From: Thermoanaerobacterium saccharolyticum
Lineage (GTDB): Bacteria > Bacillota > Thermoanaerobacteria > Thermoanaerobacterales > Thermoanaerobacteraceae
Assembly: GCF_000747665.1 (NCBI RefSeq)
Contig: NZ_BBKT01000007.1
Coordinates: 1 to 64,000 of the forward strand
Length of the DNA: 64,000 bases
Direction: 5' to 3'
Under the pieces are notes generated by a model that saw nothing but the letters and a program-made list of their open reading frames with translations, did not search any database and was not told the origin of the DNA. Shown here one piece after another: positions 1 through 7,640 of the stretch. The translations under genes and the position numbers were made by a program. The stretch's first letter is position 1. Each line of letters starts with the position of its first letter.

Positions 1-219
1 GCATATTTTAATGTGACAATTTCAGAAGAAAAATTAGCAGAGATAAAAGAAGAAATAAAACTATCAGCAGCTGATGTAAACAAAAAACAGAAAAAAGCAA
101 AGACATATCACATACAAAGAGGCGGTATGCCGTTTGAAGGTTGTGCAATGACAAACAGTCGAAAAGCAATAAGGGAAATACTCAGATACAAATGCTTAAG
201 TGAACTAAAAGTCATATAA
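1..219 (+). CDS. 3' end of an unrecognised gene
   Basis: The frame is open from the first base of the window to a TAA at 217-219, so this is the C-terminal part (about 72 residues) of a gene that starts upstream. The visible protein is lysine-rich and helical at first, then has a Gly-Gly-Met-Pro-Phe stretch and a basic tail. I do not recognise the family. A C-terminal transposase fragment was considered, but no diagnostic DDE residue is visible. A 7-bp inverted repeat (223-229 and 256-262) follows the stop with a 26-base loop and no T-run, so it is not a convincing terminator. The rest of 220-375 shows no gene. Confidence 0.4.
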   Translation, partial: AYFNVTISEEKLAEIKEEIKLSAADVNKKQKKAKTYHIQRGGMPFEGCAMTNSRKAIREILRYKCLSELKVI

Positions 220-375
220 AAGGTGCAATATAAAAAGAAGAATAGAGCAAAAACAATTGCACGAAAATTCACAATATGTTAAACATTATGCGGATAACAT
301 TTGAAGAAAAAAATTTGCCAACAACTACTTGACACAAACAAGCTGTAGAAAGGTCTATGAATTGGGCTGATTAAG

Positions 376-384
376 TGGTATAAT
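376..384 (+). promoter_or_regulatory. Extended -10 promoter of the glycerol-3-phosphate dehydrogenase-like operon
   Basis: A TG-n-TATAAT extended -10 element lies here, with no good -35 hexamer at the proper distance, as expected for extended -10 promoters. Transcription would begin near 391 and give a leader of about 130 bases that contains the hairpin at 438-473. The TTGACA at 329-334 has no matching -10 at 16-18 bases. Confidence 0.55.
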
Positions 385-437
385 TAAATTGACAAACAAA
401 AGATACAATTGAATATTAGGATGGCGGAGAATAGGAG

Positions 438-486
438 AGCCATATATAACCGGAGAGCCGGCTATATATGGCTTTGTCTTTTTTAA
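438..486 (+). terminator. Intrinsic terminator/attenuator in the leader of the FAD oxidoreductase operon
   Basis: The left arm (438-453) and right arm (458-473) form a 15-pair stem with one A/C mismatch and a 4-base loop. It is followed by a T-rich tract, TTTGTCTTTTTT (473-484). It lies after the promoter and before the first start codon (520), so it should stop transcription unless it is prevented from forming. Glycerol operons of Bacillus use such a leader terminator with the antiterminator protein GlpP. A GlpP-type mechanism here is inferred from the downstream genes, and no glpP gene is in the window. Confidence 0.75.
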
Positions 487-519
487 AGATTAATTTTGGT
501 AGCTGAAAGGAATGGTAAA

Positions 520-2001
520 ATGTACGATGTCATAATAATCGGTGGCGGTGTAGTAGGTTCATCAATTGCCAGAGAATTATCTAAATACGACATTAAAGTT
601 CTACTTATAGAAAAAGAAGATGATGTAGCATCAGGTGGTGCATCAAAAGCCAATAGTGCTATACTTCATGCCGGATACGACCCAGTGCCTGGCACATTGA
701 AAGCCAAACTAAATGTAAGAGGAAACGAAATGTTTGATGAGCTTTGCAAAGATTTAGATGTTCCAATGAAAAGAGTTGGTTCACTTGTTGCCGCATTTTC
801 GCAAGATGAAGTAGAAAGCCTCTATAAATTGTATGATAGAGGGTTAAAGAATGGCGTCAAGAATATATCTATTATATCTGCAGATATGGTTAAGGAAATT
901 GAGCCAAACATAAACGATACAATCGTTGCTGCTTTATATGCAAAGACAGCGGGTATTATATGCCCATACGGCTTCGTAATAGCTTTGGCTGAAAACGCTG
1001 CACAAAACGGCGTTGAATTTGTATTTAATCAAGAAGTCATATCTATAGACAAAGAAGACGATGTTTTTACAGTAAAAACACAAGACAAAGAGTATTTTGG
1101 CAAATACATTGTGAATGCAGCGGGACTTTATGCAGATGTGATAAATAACATGGTAAGTGATAAACGTTTTTCAATTCATCCAAGGAAAGGCGAATATTTG
1201 ATTTTGGATAAAGAGGAAGGCTATTTAGCAAATACAGTTATATTTCAAGTACCTACTAAGATGGGAAAAGGAATACTGGTGTCGCCAACTGTTGATGGCA
1301 ACTTGCTTATAGGGCCTACGTCTGAGGATATATACAATAAGGAATTTCGAAAGACTACTTACAAAGGATTGGAGAAGGCCATAAAAGGCGCCAAAAAGAG
1401 CGTTGAAAAATTTAACGAAAGGAAGACGATAACACAATTTACCGGTGTAAGGGCTGTACCAGATGTAGATGGTGAAGATTTTATTATAGGCGAATCAGAT
1501 GTTAAAGGATTTATAAATGTGGCAGGCATTGAATCACCTGGTTTCACATCATCACCAGCAATTGCAGAGATGGTAGGAGAAATACTAAAAGATGCAGGAC
1601 TTAATATGGTTGAAAAAGATAATTTTAATCCCAAGAGAAAGCCCGTCATACGCTTTAATGAATTGACAGATGAAGAAAGAAATGAATTGATAAAAAAGAA
1701 TCCGGCATACGGAAAAATTATTTGCAGGTGCGAAACAGTAACAGAAGGTGAGATAATTGATGCCATAAGAAGGCCTGTTGGAGCTAAAAGCATTGACGGC
1801 GTAAAGAGGCGGGTCAGAGCTGGCATGGGAAGATGTCAGGGAGGATTTTGCAGTCCAAGAGTGTTAGAGATTTTGTCAAGAGAGCTTAATGCAGATCCGC
1901 TTAATGTTACAAAATTTGGCGGAAGGTCAAATGTTTTGACAGCTAAAGCGAAAGAATACCTCATAAATTCGTACAAGGAACTATTAAAAAGCGGGGTGTA
2001 G
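520..2001 (+). CDS. FAD-dependent oxidoreductase with C-terminal [2Fe-2S] BFD-like domain (anaerobic glycerol-3-phosphate dehydrogenase GlpA-like)
   Basis: The protein has 493 residues. Its N-terminus has the FAD-binding Rossmann motif (IIIGGGVVGSSIAREL, residues 5-20), and the D-amino-acid-oxidase/GlpA fold follows. A BFD-type iron-sulfur domain lies near residues 405-460, with paired cysteines in CRC and GRCQGGFC. This architecture matches GlpA-type subunits that oxidise sn-glycerol-3-phosphate to dihydroxyacetone phosphate and pass electrons to partner subunits. The ATG at 520 is chosen because AAAGGA (506-511) sits 8 bases upstream; an in-frame start at 496 has no ribosome site. The next gene starts 3 bases after the stop, so the three oxidoreductase genes form one operon. 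The exact substrate is inferred from context, and related hydroxyacid oxidoreductases share the fold. Confidence 0.8.
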   Translation: MYDVIIIGGGVVGSSIARELSKYDIKVLLIEKEDDVASGGASKANSAILHAGYDPVPGTLKAKLNVRGNEMFDELCKDLDVPMKRVGSLVAAFSQDEVESLYKLYDRGLKNGVKNISIISADMVKEIEPNINDTIVAALYAKTAGIICPYGFVIALAENAAQNGVEFVFNQEVISIDKEDDVFTVKTQDKEYFGKYIVNAAGLYADVINNMVSDKRFSIHPRKGEYLILDKEEGYLANTVIFQVPTKMGKGILVSPTVDGNLLIGPTSEDIYNKEFRKTTYKGLEKAIKGAKKSVEKFNERKTITQFTGVRAVPDVDGEDFIIGESDVKGFINVAGIESPGFTSSPAIAEMVGEILKDAGLNMVEKDNFNPKRKPVIRFNELTDEERNELIKKNPAYGKIICRCETVTEGEIIDAIRRPVGAKSIDGVKRRVRAGMGRCQGGFCSPRVLEILSRELNADPLNVTKFGGRSNVLTAKAKEYLINSYKELLKSGV

Positions 2002-2004
2002 ACG

Positions 2005-3270
2005 ATGGAATACGATATAGTAATAATTGGCGCAGGTCCTGCAGGACTTGGAGCAGCAGTTGAAGCGTATGAAAAAGGAGTAAGAAATATTTTGATAATC
2101 GAAAGGGATAGTTATCCCGGAGGAATACTTCAGCAGTGCATACACAATGGATTTGGGCTTATCGAGTTTAAAGAGGAATTATCCGGGCCAGAATACGCAG
2201 AAAGATTTATAGAGAAAGTAAGAAAATATGGGATAAATATGATGCTTAATACAATGGTATTAAACATATCAAGCGATAAAATAGTTAAAGCAGTGAACCA
2301 AGAAAATGGCGTAATGGAGATCAAAGCGAAAGCGATAATACTTGCGATGGGATGTAGAGAAAGACCAAGAGGTGCAATAAGCATACCTGGCACAAGGCCT
2401 GCAGGAATATTTACGGCTGGGACGGCACAAAGATATGTAAATATGGAAGGATACATGCCTGGCAAAGAGATCGTAATATTGGGTTCTGGCGATATTGGTC
2501 TTATAATGGCCAGAAGATTTACGCTTGAAGGTGCTACAGTAAAAGCTGTTGTTGAACTTATGCCTTATTCCAGTGGACTTACCAGAAACATTGTTCAGTG
2601 TTTAGATGATTTTGGTATACCGCTTCTCTTAAGCCACACTGTGATCGAAATACGCGGTAAAGAAAGGGTTGAAGGCGTGACGATAGCGCAGGTAGACGAA
2701 AACAAGAAGCCAATATTAAGCACGGCTAAATATATAAGCTGCGATACTTTAATATTATCTGTAGGTTTGATTCCTGAGAATGAACTGTCAAAAAGCGCAG
2801 GCATAATGTTAGATCCCGTTACTGGAGGACCGCTTGTGAATGAAAGCATGGAGACGAATGTGGAAGGAATATTTGCGTGTGGCAATGTCTTGCAAGTGCA
2901 TGACCTTGTGGACAATGTGACAAAAGAAGCAAGGCTTGCGGCTGATTCTGCAGTAAAGTACATTAATAAGATGCTAATAAAAGAAGGCCGACACATTGAC
3001 GTGAAAGCTGGTTCAGGCATTAGATATGTGGTGCCGCAAATGGTAAATTATGAGAATATAGATGACAAAGTTAAATTTCACATGAGGCCTACTGATGTGT
3101 ACAAAAATGCTTATATTACTGTAAAATCAGGCGACAAACAGATAATCAGGAAAAAAATGCAGAGGCTGACACCAGGAGAGATGATTTTAATAGATGTACC
3201 AAAGGACAAATTTTTAAGCGATGACCTATCGCCTGTAGGTGAAATTACATTTGAAGTAGAGGTGGTATAA
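2005..3270 (+). CDS. NAD(P)/FAD-dependent oxidoreductase, partner subunit of the GlpA-like enzyme
   Basis: This 421-residue flavoprotein has two nucleotide-binding motifs: IVIIGAGPAGLGAAVEA at residues 5-21 for FAD and VILGSGDIGLIMARR near residue 155 for a pyridine nucleotide. A cysteine-containing segment (GGILQQCIHNGFG, about residues 40-52) and the C-terminal FAD motif GIFACGNVLQVHD are typical of class II pyridine nucleotide-disulfide oxidoreductases found beside GlpA-like proteins in clostridia. It probably moves electrons between the first subunit and NAD(P) or another carrier. It is spaced 3 bases from the upstream stop and 1 base from the downstream start, so translation is coupled. 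The direction of electron flow cannot be read from the sequence. Confidence 0.8.
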   Translation: MEYDIVIIGAGPAGLGAAVEAYEKGVRNILIIERDSYPGGILQQCIHNGFGLIEFKEELSGPEYAERFIEKVRKYGINMMLNTMVLNISSDKIVKAVNQENGVMEIKAKAIILAMGCRERPRGAISIPGTRPAGIFTAGTAQRYVNMEGYMPGKEIVILGSGDIGLIMARRFTLEGATVKAVVELMPYSSGLTRNIVQCLDDFGIPLLLSHTVIEIRGKERVEGVTIAQVDENKKPILSTAKYISCDTLILSVGLIPENELSKSAGIMLDPVTGGPLVNESMETNVEGIFACGNVLQVHDLVDNVTKEARLAADSAVKYINKMLIKEGRHIDVKAGSGIRYVVPQMVNYENIDDKVKFHMRPTDVYKNAYITVKSGDKQIIRKKMQRLTPGEMILIDVPKDKFLSDDLSPVGEITFEVEVV

Positions 3271-3271
3271 G

Positions 3272-3637
3272 ATGGTGAAAAGAGAATTAACTTGTATTGT
3301 CTGTCCGAATGGTTGTCGCTTGGTTGTAGAAATGGAAGGAAAGGAAATTGTAAATATTACAGGATATGAGTGCAAAAGAGGATTAAAGTATGCTGAAGAT
3401 GAGATAATTGCTCCCAAAAGGACTCTGACTACAATAGTAAAAGCTGAAATGGGACATCTTCCAGTCGTTTCTGTCAGGACTAAAGAGCCAATTCCAAAAG
3501 AGCTTATTGGTAAAGCTGTGCTGGAACTATCTAAAATTACTTTAAAGCCGCCAATTAATGTGGGAGATATCGTTGTCAAAAACATATTAGATACAGGTGT
3601 GGATGTTATTGCAACGAGAAATTTGTACAGCAAATAA
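3272..3637 (+). CDS. DUF1667 small cysteine-motif protein, third subunit of the oxidoreductase operon
   Basis: This 121-residue protein starts with a cysteine cluster, CIVCPNGC (residues 8-15), followed by ECKRG near residue 33. The four cysteines are arranged to bind a metal or iron-sulfur centre. The DUF1667 family is regularly found as the third gene after a GlpA-like and a FAD/NAD oxidoreductase gene. A role as electron-transfer or assembly subunit is inferred from that conserved linkage; its biochemistry is not known to me. It begins 1 base after the previous stop. No clear terminator follows before the regulator gene 50 bases downstream, so some read-through into it is possible. Confidence 0.8.
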   Translation: MVKRELTCIVCPNGCRLVVEMEGKEIVNITGYECKRGLKYAEDEIIAPKRTLTTIVKAEMGHLPVVSVRTKEPIPKELIGKAVLELSKITLKPPINVGDIVVKNILDTGVDVIATRNLYSK

Positions 3638-3690
3638 GCGTTTAGCGATTTCTTAATTATTATACATTTTAAAAGGAAGGAATGCAAAGT

Positions 3691-5322
3691 ATGGAGAAGA
3701 TTTGTGAGAAAATAAAGTCTCCAATTAATATACATTCGCAAATATCAGCAATGATAGTCAGAAAAGTAAATGATGTATGCAAAAAGGACAATGTCAAAGT
3801 GATGCTAAGAAAGTCAGGAAGTGTAAGGCTTGTACCTGCAAACAGCATGCTTTCCATGATAACATTTTTTGCATCTGAAGGCGATGATATTGATATAATT
3901 GTAGAAGGAGATAACTGCATTTCTTCAATTGAAGAGATTAAAAAGATTTTTTTAGTTGATTTGAAAAAAGTAAATGATGAAAGTGGAACATATGAGCTTT
4001 TAAAGAATACGTCTATTGCGTACGAAGAAATATTTAATTCTATTGCGGTTGGAATAATCGCGACGGACGATAATGGAATCATAATCATATTTAATAAGGC
4101 ATCTGAAAAAATAACAGGATTTAGCCTCGATAAGGCAATCGGCAAAAATATAAGTGAAGTTATGGCAGACATAGATGTAAGCCAAGTCTTAAAATATGGC
4201 AGTGAATTTTTAAATAAAAAATACGTCATAGATGAAAAGACACTTTTTTTGAATATAACTCCGATTTATGCTGGAGGCAATATTACTGGATCATTGGTGG
4301 TATTTCAAGATTTTCCTCAGATTGAGTACCTTGAGGGAGAACTTAAAAGAAGCAGAAAGCTTGATAAAGCCTTTGACATAATAGTAGGCAACAGCGGAAA
4401 ATTGAAAGACGCATTGACTGTGGCATCCAAAGCGGCAGAAACGGATTCTAATGTAATAATACGAGGCGAAAGTGGTACGGGGAAAGAGTTAGTTGCTAAT
4501 GCAATACATTATTCAAGCAAAAGACATGATAAACCATTTATAAGGGTAAATTGTGCTGCGATACCAAGCACACTTTTAGAAAGTGAGCTTTTTGGTCACG
4601 AAAAAGGAGCGTTTACCGGTGCAATAATGCAGAAAATAGGAAAATTTGAACTTGCCGATGGAGGAACTATCTTCCTTGATGAAATAGGAGATATCCCAAT
4701 AGAAATTCAAGCCAAACTTTTGAGGGTTCTTCAAGACAAGGAATTTGAAAGAGTTGGTGGAATAAGGACTATAAAAGTAGATGTAAGAATAATTGCGGCA
4801 ACAAACAAAAATCTTGAAGAAGCCATGAAAAATGGCACATTTAGAGAAGATCTCTACTACAGGTTAAATGTTATACCTGTATTTTTGCCAGCTTTAAGAG
4901 ATAGAAAAGAGGACATTCCTGTTTTGGTAGAGCATTTTATAAAGAAGATGAATAAAAAGCTGGGAAGAAATGTTCAGTTTGTTACTAATACAGCCATAAA
5001 AGCTTTGATAAAGTATGATTGGCCGGGAAATATAAGAGAGCTTGAAAATCTAATTGAAAGGTGCATAACATTAAGCGATAAAGAGTACATTGACTTCGAT
5101 GATCTTCCATCGTATATAAAAAATGTAAAAGACAGCAAAGACGATGAAGTAATATACTTAGGCGACAATTACGATATTGAAAAAATGGAAAATTATGAGT
5201 ATAAAATAATTAAAGCCGCATTATCGAGGTATAAAAGTTTTAACAAAGCCGGAAAAGCTTTAGGATTGACACATAAAACTGTAGCTGCAAAGGCAAGGAA
5301 ATTTCATCTGGTTGAAAATTAA
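3691..5322 (+). CDS. Sigma-54-dependent activator with HPr-like, PAS, AAA+ and Fis-type HTH domains
   Basis: The predicted activator has 543 residues. Residues 1-90 resemble the PTS phosphocarrier HPr: a histidine falls at position 15 in INIHSQIS, and NSMLSM keeps the serine equivalent to HPr Ser46, while the Arg and Pro after the histidine in typical HPr (HARP) are replaced. A PAS domain follows (about 110-210). The AAA+ domain has Walker A GESGTGKE (about 259-266) and the sigma-54 contact loop GAFTGA (about 307-312). The C-terminus is a Fis-like HTH ([20 protein letters not shown]). The ATG at 3691 has AAAAGGAAGG 10 bases upstream; the ATG at 3682 is too close. It sits directly before a sigma-54 promoter driving dhaKLM, which is its likely target. 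HPr-like PTS sensing is an inference. Confidence 0.9.
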   Translation: MEKICEKIKSPINIHSQISAMIVRKVNDVCKKDNVKVMLRKSGSVRLVPANSMLSMITFFASEGDDIDIIVEGDNCISSIEEIKKIFLVDLKKVNDESGTYELLKNTSIAYEEIFNSIAVGIIATDDNGIIIIFNKASEKITGFSLDKAIGKNISEVMADIDVSQVLKYGSEFLNKKYVIDEKTLFLNITPIYAGGNITGSLVVFQDFPQIEYLEGELKRSRKLDKAFDIIVGNSGKLKDALTVASKAAETDSNVIIRGESGTGKELVANAIHYSSKRHDKPFIRVNCAAIPSTLLESELFGHEKGAFTGAIMQKIGKFELADGGTIFLDEIGDIPIEIQAKLLRVLQDKEFERVGGIRTIKVDVRIIAATNKNLEEAMKNGTFREDLYYRLNVIPVFLPALRDRKEDIPVLVEHFIKKMNKKLGRNVQFVTNTAIKALIKYDWPGNIRELENLIERCITLSDKEYIDFDDLPSYIKNVKDSKDDEVIYLGDNYDIEKMENYEYKIIKAALSRYKSFNKAGKALGLTHKTVAAKARKFHLVEN

Positions 5323-5389
5323 TATCAGGATGCATTTGGGATTGATACTTTTTACCAAGAAAAAATAAAAATCTTTTCATTGAAGTCGC

Positions 5390-5417
5390 GATATGTGGAT
5401 ATTTTCATCTGCATATC
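5390..5417. promoter_or_regulatory. Imperfect inverted repeat, candidate upstream activator site for the sigma-54 regulator
   Basis: GATATGTGGA (5390-5399) and TCTGCATATC (5408-5417) form an inverted repeat matching at 8 of 10 positions with an 8-base spacer. It lies about 11 bases upstream of the -24 element. That is closer than usual for enhancer-binding proteins, so the assignment is tentative. Confidence 0.4.
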
Positions 5418-5427
5418 AATTTTTTTA

Positions 5428-5444
5428 TTGGCATAGAATTTGCA
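5428..5444 (+). promoter_or_regulatory. Sigma-54 (-24/-12) promoter of dhaKLM
   Basis: TTGGCA (5428-5433) and TTTGCA (5439-5444) give the GG (-24) and GC (-12) dinucleotides with the spacing of the consensus TGGCAC-N5-TTGCW. It lies 38 bases before the dhaK ATG and just after the gene for a GAFTGA-containing activator, so sequence and context agree. Confidence 0.88.
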
Positions 5445-5482
5445 ATAGATATAAAAAAATAAAAAATATGGGGGTTAATATT

Positions 5483-6481
5483 ATGAAAAAACTTATCAAC
5501 AATCCTGAAGAAGTTGTAAAGGAAATGGTGTCAGGACTTCTTTACGCATATCCAACTTACTTGAAAAAGCTTGATAATGTGGATGTTGTGGTAAGAAAAA
5601 CATCTCCTGTTGAAGGAAAAGTCGGGCTTGTAAGCGGTGGTGGCAGTGGCCACGAGCCTGCACATGCAGGGTATGTAGGCAAAGGCATGTTGGATGCGGC
5701 CTGCTTAGGTGCTGTTTTTACGTCGCCAACGCCTGATCAAATCTATGAAGCTATAAAAGCTGTAGATGGCGGAAAAGGTGTTTTGCTTATAATCAAAAAC
5801 TATACAGGCGATGTAATGAATTTTGAGATGGCAAAAGAGATGGCTGAAATGGATGGTATAAAGGTTTCAGAAGTGATTGTGAATGATGATGTGGCTGTTG
5901 AAAACAGCACATATACGCAGGGTAGAAGAGGTATTGCAGGTACTGTTTTCGTCCATAAAATAGCGGGAGCTAAAGCTGAAGAGGGGGCTGAGCTTGAAGA
6001 AGTTAAAGAAGTTGCGGAAAAGGTCATAAAGAATTTAAGGTCTATGGGAATGGCATTTACACCATGTACTGTGCCTGCAGCCGGAAAACCAAGTTTTACA
6101 CTTGATGAAGATGAAATTGAGATAGGAATTGGAATACATGGCGAACCTGGGACACATAGGGAGAAGATAAAAAGTGCAAAAGAGATAGTCGCAGAGCTTA
6201 TGGACAAAATTGTTGCCGATTTGCCATTTAACGACAGTGATGAAGTGGCATTGATGGTAAATGGACTTGGTGCTACACCTCTTTCAGAACTTTTCATAGC
6301 AAACAAAGAAGTAAATGAATACCTTGTGGGAAAAAATATCAATGTTTATAAAACTTTCGTGGGCGAATACATGACATCGCTTGAAATGAGCGGATTTTCA
6401 ATAACACTTTTAAAACTCGACGAAGAACTTAAATCGCTTTTAGATGCATCAGCAGATACACCAGCGTTTAAGCAATTATAG
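5483..6481 (+). CDS. dhaK: Dihydroxyacetone kinase subunit DhaK (PTS-dependent)
   Basis: DhaK binds dihydroxyacetone covalently and receives phosphate from the ADP held on DhaL. The 332-residue protein has the family motif GGGSGHEPAH (residues 52-61) and the substrate-binding histidine in GIHGEPG (His219, equivalent to E. coli His218). The ATG at 5483 is preceded by GGGGG (5470-5474) and lies downstream of the sigma-54 promoter. An in-frame start at 5393 would place the promoter inside the gene and is rejected. Length fits single-subunit DhaK rather than the fused ATP-dependent kinase. It is the first gene of dhaKLM and would feed dihydroxyacetone into glycolysis as dihydroxyacetone phosphate. 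Confidence 0.95.
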   Translation: MKKLINNPEEVVKEMVSGLLYAYPTYLKKLDNVDVVVRKTSPVEGKVGLVSGGGSGHEPAHAGYVGKGMLDAACLGAVFTSPTPDQIYEAIKAVDGGKGVLLIIKNYTGDVMNFEMAKEMAEMDGIKVSEVIVNDDVAVENSTYTQGRRGIAGTVFVHKIAGAKAEEGAELEEVKEVAEKVIKNLRSMGMAFTPCTVPAAGKPSFTLDEDEIEIGIGIHGEPGTHREKIKSAKEIVAELMDKIVADLPFNDSDEVALMVNGLGATPLSELFIANKEVNEYLVGKNINVYKTFVGEYMTSLEMSGFSITLLKLDEELKSLLDASADTPAFKQL

Positions 6482-6510
6482 GATATGAGCCGAAAGGGAT
6501 GATGATATTG

Positions 6511-7149
6511 ATGTTGACAAAAAGTGACGTGACAAACATTTTAGATGTGATAATAAAGATAATTGAAGATAATAGGCAATACCTTACAGATTTGGATGCG
6601 GCAATAGGTGATGCTGATCACGGCATAAATCTTGATAGGGGTTTTAAAGCAGTGAGAGATAAAATGACACAATTTTTAGATAAAGACATAGGTACAATAC
6701 TTAAAAATGTTGGCATGGTTTTAGTTTCTACTGTCGGTGGAGCATCTGGACCACTTTATGGAACATTTTTCATGAGAATGGGCAATGCAGTATCTGGCAA
6801 AAGTGTATTAGATGAAAATGACATTGTTGCTATGTTTGAGGCTGGACTTTCAGGGATAAAAGAAAGAGGAAAAGCGCAATTTGGCGATAAAACAATGATA
6901 GATGCGATGGAACCTGCGCTAAATGAATTAAAAAAAGCATTAAGCGAGGGGCGCAATTTGAAAGAGGCCATAGGAGCGGCGGCAAATGCTGCATACAATG
7001 GTGTCCTAATGACTAAAGACATTGCAGCAAAAAAAGGCAGAGCCAGCTATCTTGGCGAGAGAAGCATCGGACATCAGGATCCTGGAGCGACGTCAGCTTA
7101 TTTGATGATAAAAACTGTTGCTGACTATGTAGATAAGTTGCAACAATGA
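6511..7149 (+). CDS. dhaL: Dihydroxyacetone kinase ADP-binding subunit DhaL
   Basis: DhaL carries a tightly bound ADP that is rephosphorylated by DhaM and then phosphorylates dihydroxyacetone on DhaK. The 212-residue sequence has the magnesium-binding aspartate motif AIGDADHGINLDRGF (about residues 24-38) and the conserved GGASGPLYGTFF segment. Starts at 6499 and 6502 are possible, but the AAAGGG ribosome site (6493-6498) abuts them, so the ATG at 6511 is preferred. Its stop overlaps the region in which dhaM begins, so the three kinase genes are one transcript. Confidence 0.93.
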   Translation: MLTKSDVTNILDVIIKIIEDNRQYLTDLDAAIGDADHGINLDRGFKAVRDKMTQFLDKDIGTILKNVGMVLVSTVGGASGPLYGTFFMRMGNAVSGKSVLDENDIVAMFEAGLSGIKERGKAQFGDKTMIDAMEPALNELKKALSEGRNLKEAIGAAANAAYNGVLMTKDIAAKKGRASYLGERSIGHQDPGATSAYLMIKTVADYVDKLQQ

Positions 7150-7166
7150 AGAAAGGATTGGATCTA

Positions 7167-7559
7167 ATGGTAGGTATAGTTATTGTATCTCATTCAAAGA
7201 AGGTGGCGGATGGATTGTACGAGTTGGCTGACCAGATGACAGGAGGGAAAATAAGAATAGGCAAGTCTGGCGGCACCAAAGACGGGCGATTGGGTACAAA
7301 TGTAGACGAAATTGTAGAAGAAATAAAAAAGTGCGAAAGCGGTGATGGCGTTTTAGTATTAGTCGATTTAGGAAGTTCTGTCATGAGTGCTCAAATGGCG
7401 TTAGAATTTCTTGATGGAGAATACGCGGGAAAAGTTGAGATAGCAGATGCGCCTCTTGTTGAAGGAACAATTGCTGCAAGTGTAGAGGCTTCCATAGGCA
7501 GCGACATATTAAAAGTCAAAGAAGTGGCAGAAGCGGCTAAAAATCTTGTTAAGATTTAA
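7167..7559 (+). CDS. dhaM: PTS-dependent dihydroxyacetone kinase phosphotransferase subunit DhaM (EIIA-Man domain)
   Basis: DhaM takes phosphate from HPr and passes it to ADP bound on DhaL. The 130-residue protein is a single EIIA-mannose-like domain with the phosphorylated histidine in GIVIVSHS (His9). It lacks the extra HPr and EI-like domains of the longer E. coli DhaM, so it needs an external HPr. The ATG at 7167 is 9 bases after AAAGGA; an upstream ATG at 7146 overlaps dhaL and has no ribosome site. A strong terminator follows 2 bases after the stop. The link to the HPr-like domain of the neighbouring activator is discussed as a finding. Confidence 0.93.
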   Translation: MVGIVIVSHSKKVADGLYELADQMTGGKIRIGKSGGTKDGRLGTNVDEIVEEIKKCESGDGVLVLVDLGSSVMSAQMALEFLDGEYAGKVEIADAPLVEGTIAASVEASIGSDILKVKEVAEAAKNLVKI

Positions 7560-7561
7560 TT

Positions 7562-7590
7562 GCCTGGATGATACCAGGCTTTATTTTTTT
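7562..7590 (+). terminator. Terminator after dhaKLM
   Basis: GCCTGG (7562-7567) and CCAGGC (7574-7579) pair around a 6-base loop, and TTTATTTTTTT follows directly. This closes the dhaKLM operon. Confidence 0.9.
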
Positions 7591-7640
7591 GTAGAAATTT
7601 TTATAAAAAAAATATTAAAATATATAATATACAGAGGGGG

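Noticed and set aside
1-262. Insertion sequence end with terminal repeat
   Set aside because: The C-terminal fragment shows no transposase catalytic motif and the 7-bp inverted repeat is too short to call.
329-334. TTGACA as a -35 element for the first operon
   Set aside because: No -10 hexamer occurs 16-18 bases downstream; the extended -10 at 376-384 explains the promoter better.
5393-5482. N-terminal extension of dhaK beginning at 5393
   Set aside because: It would include the sigma-54 promoter and lacks a ribosome site; the ATG at 5483 starts the conserved DhaK sequence.
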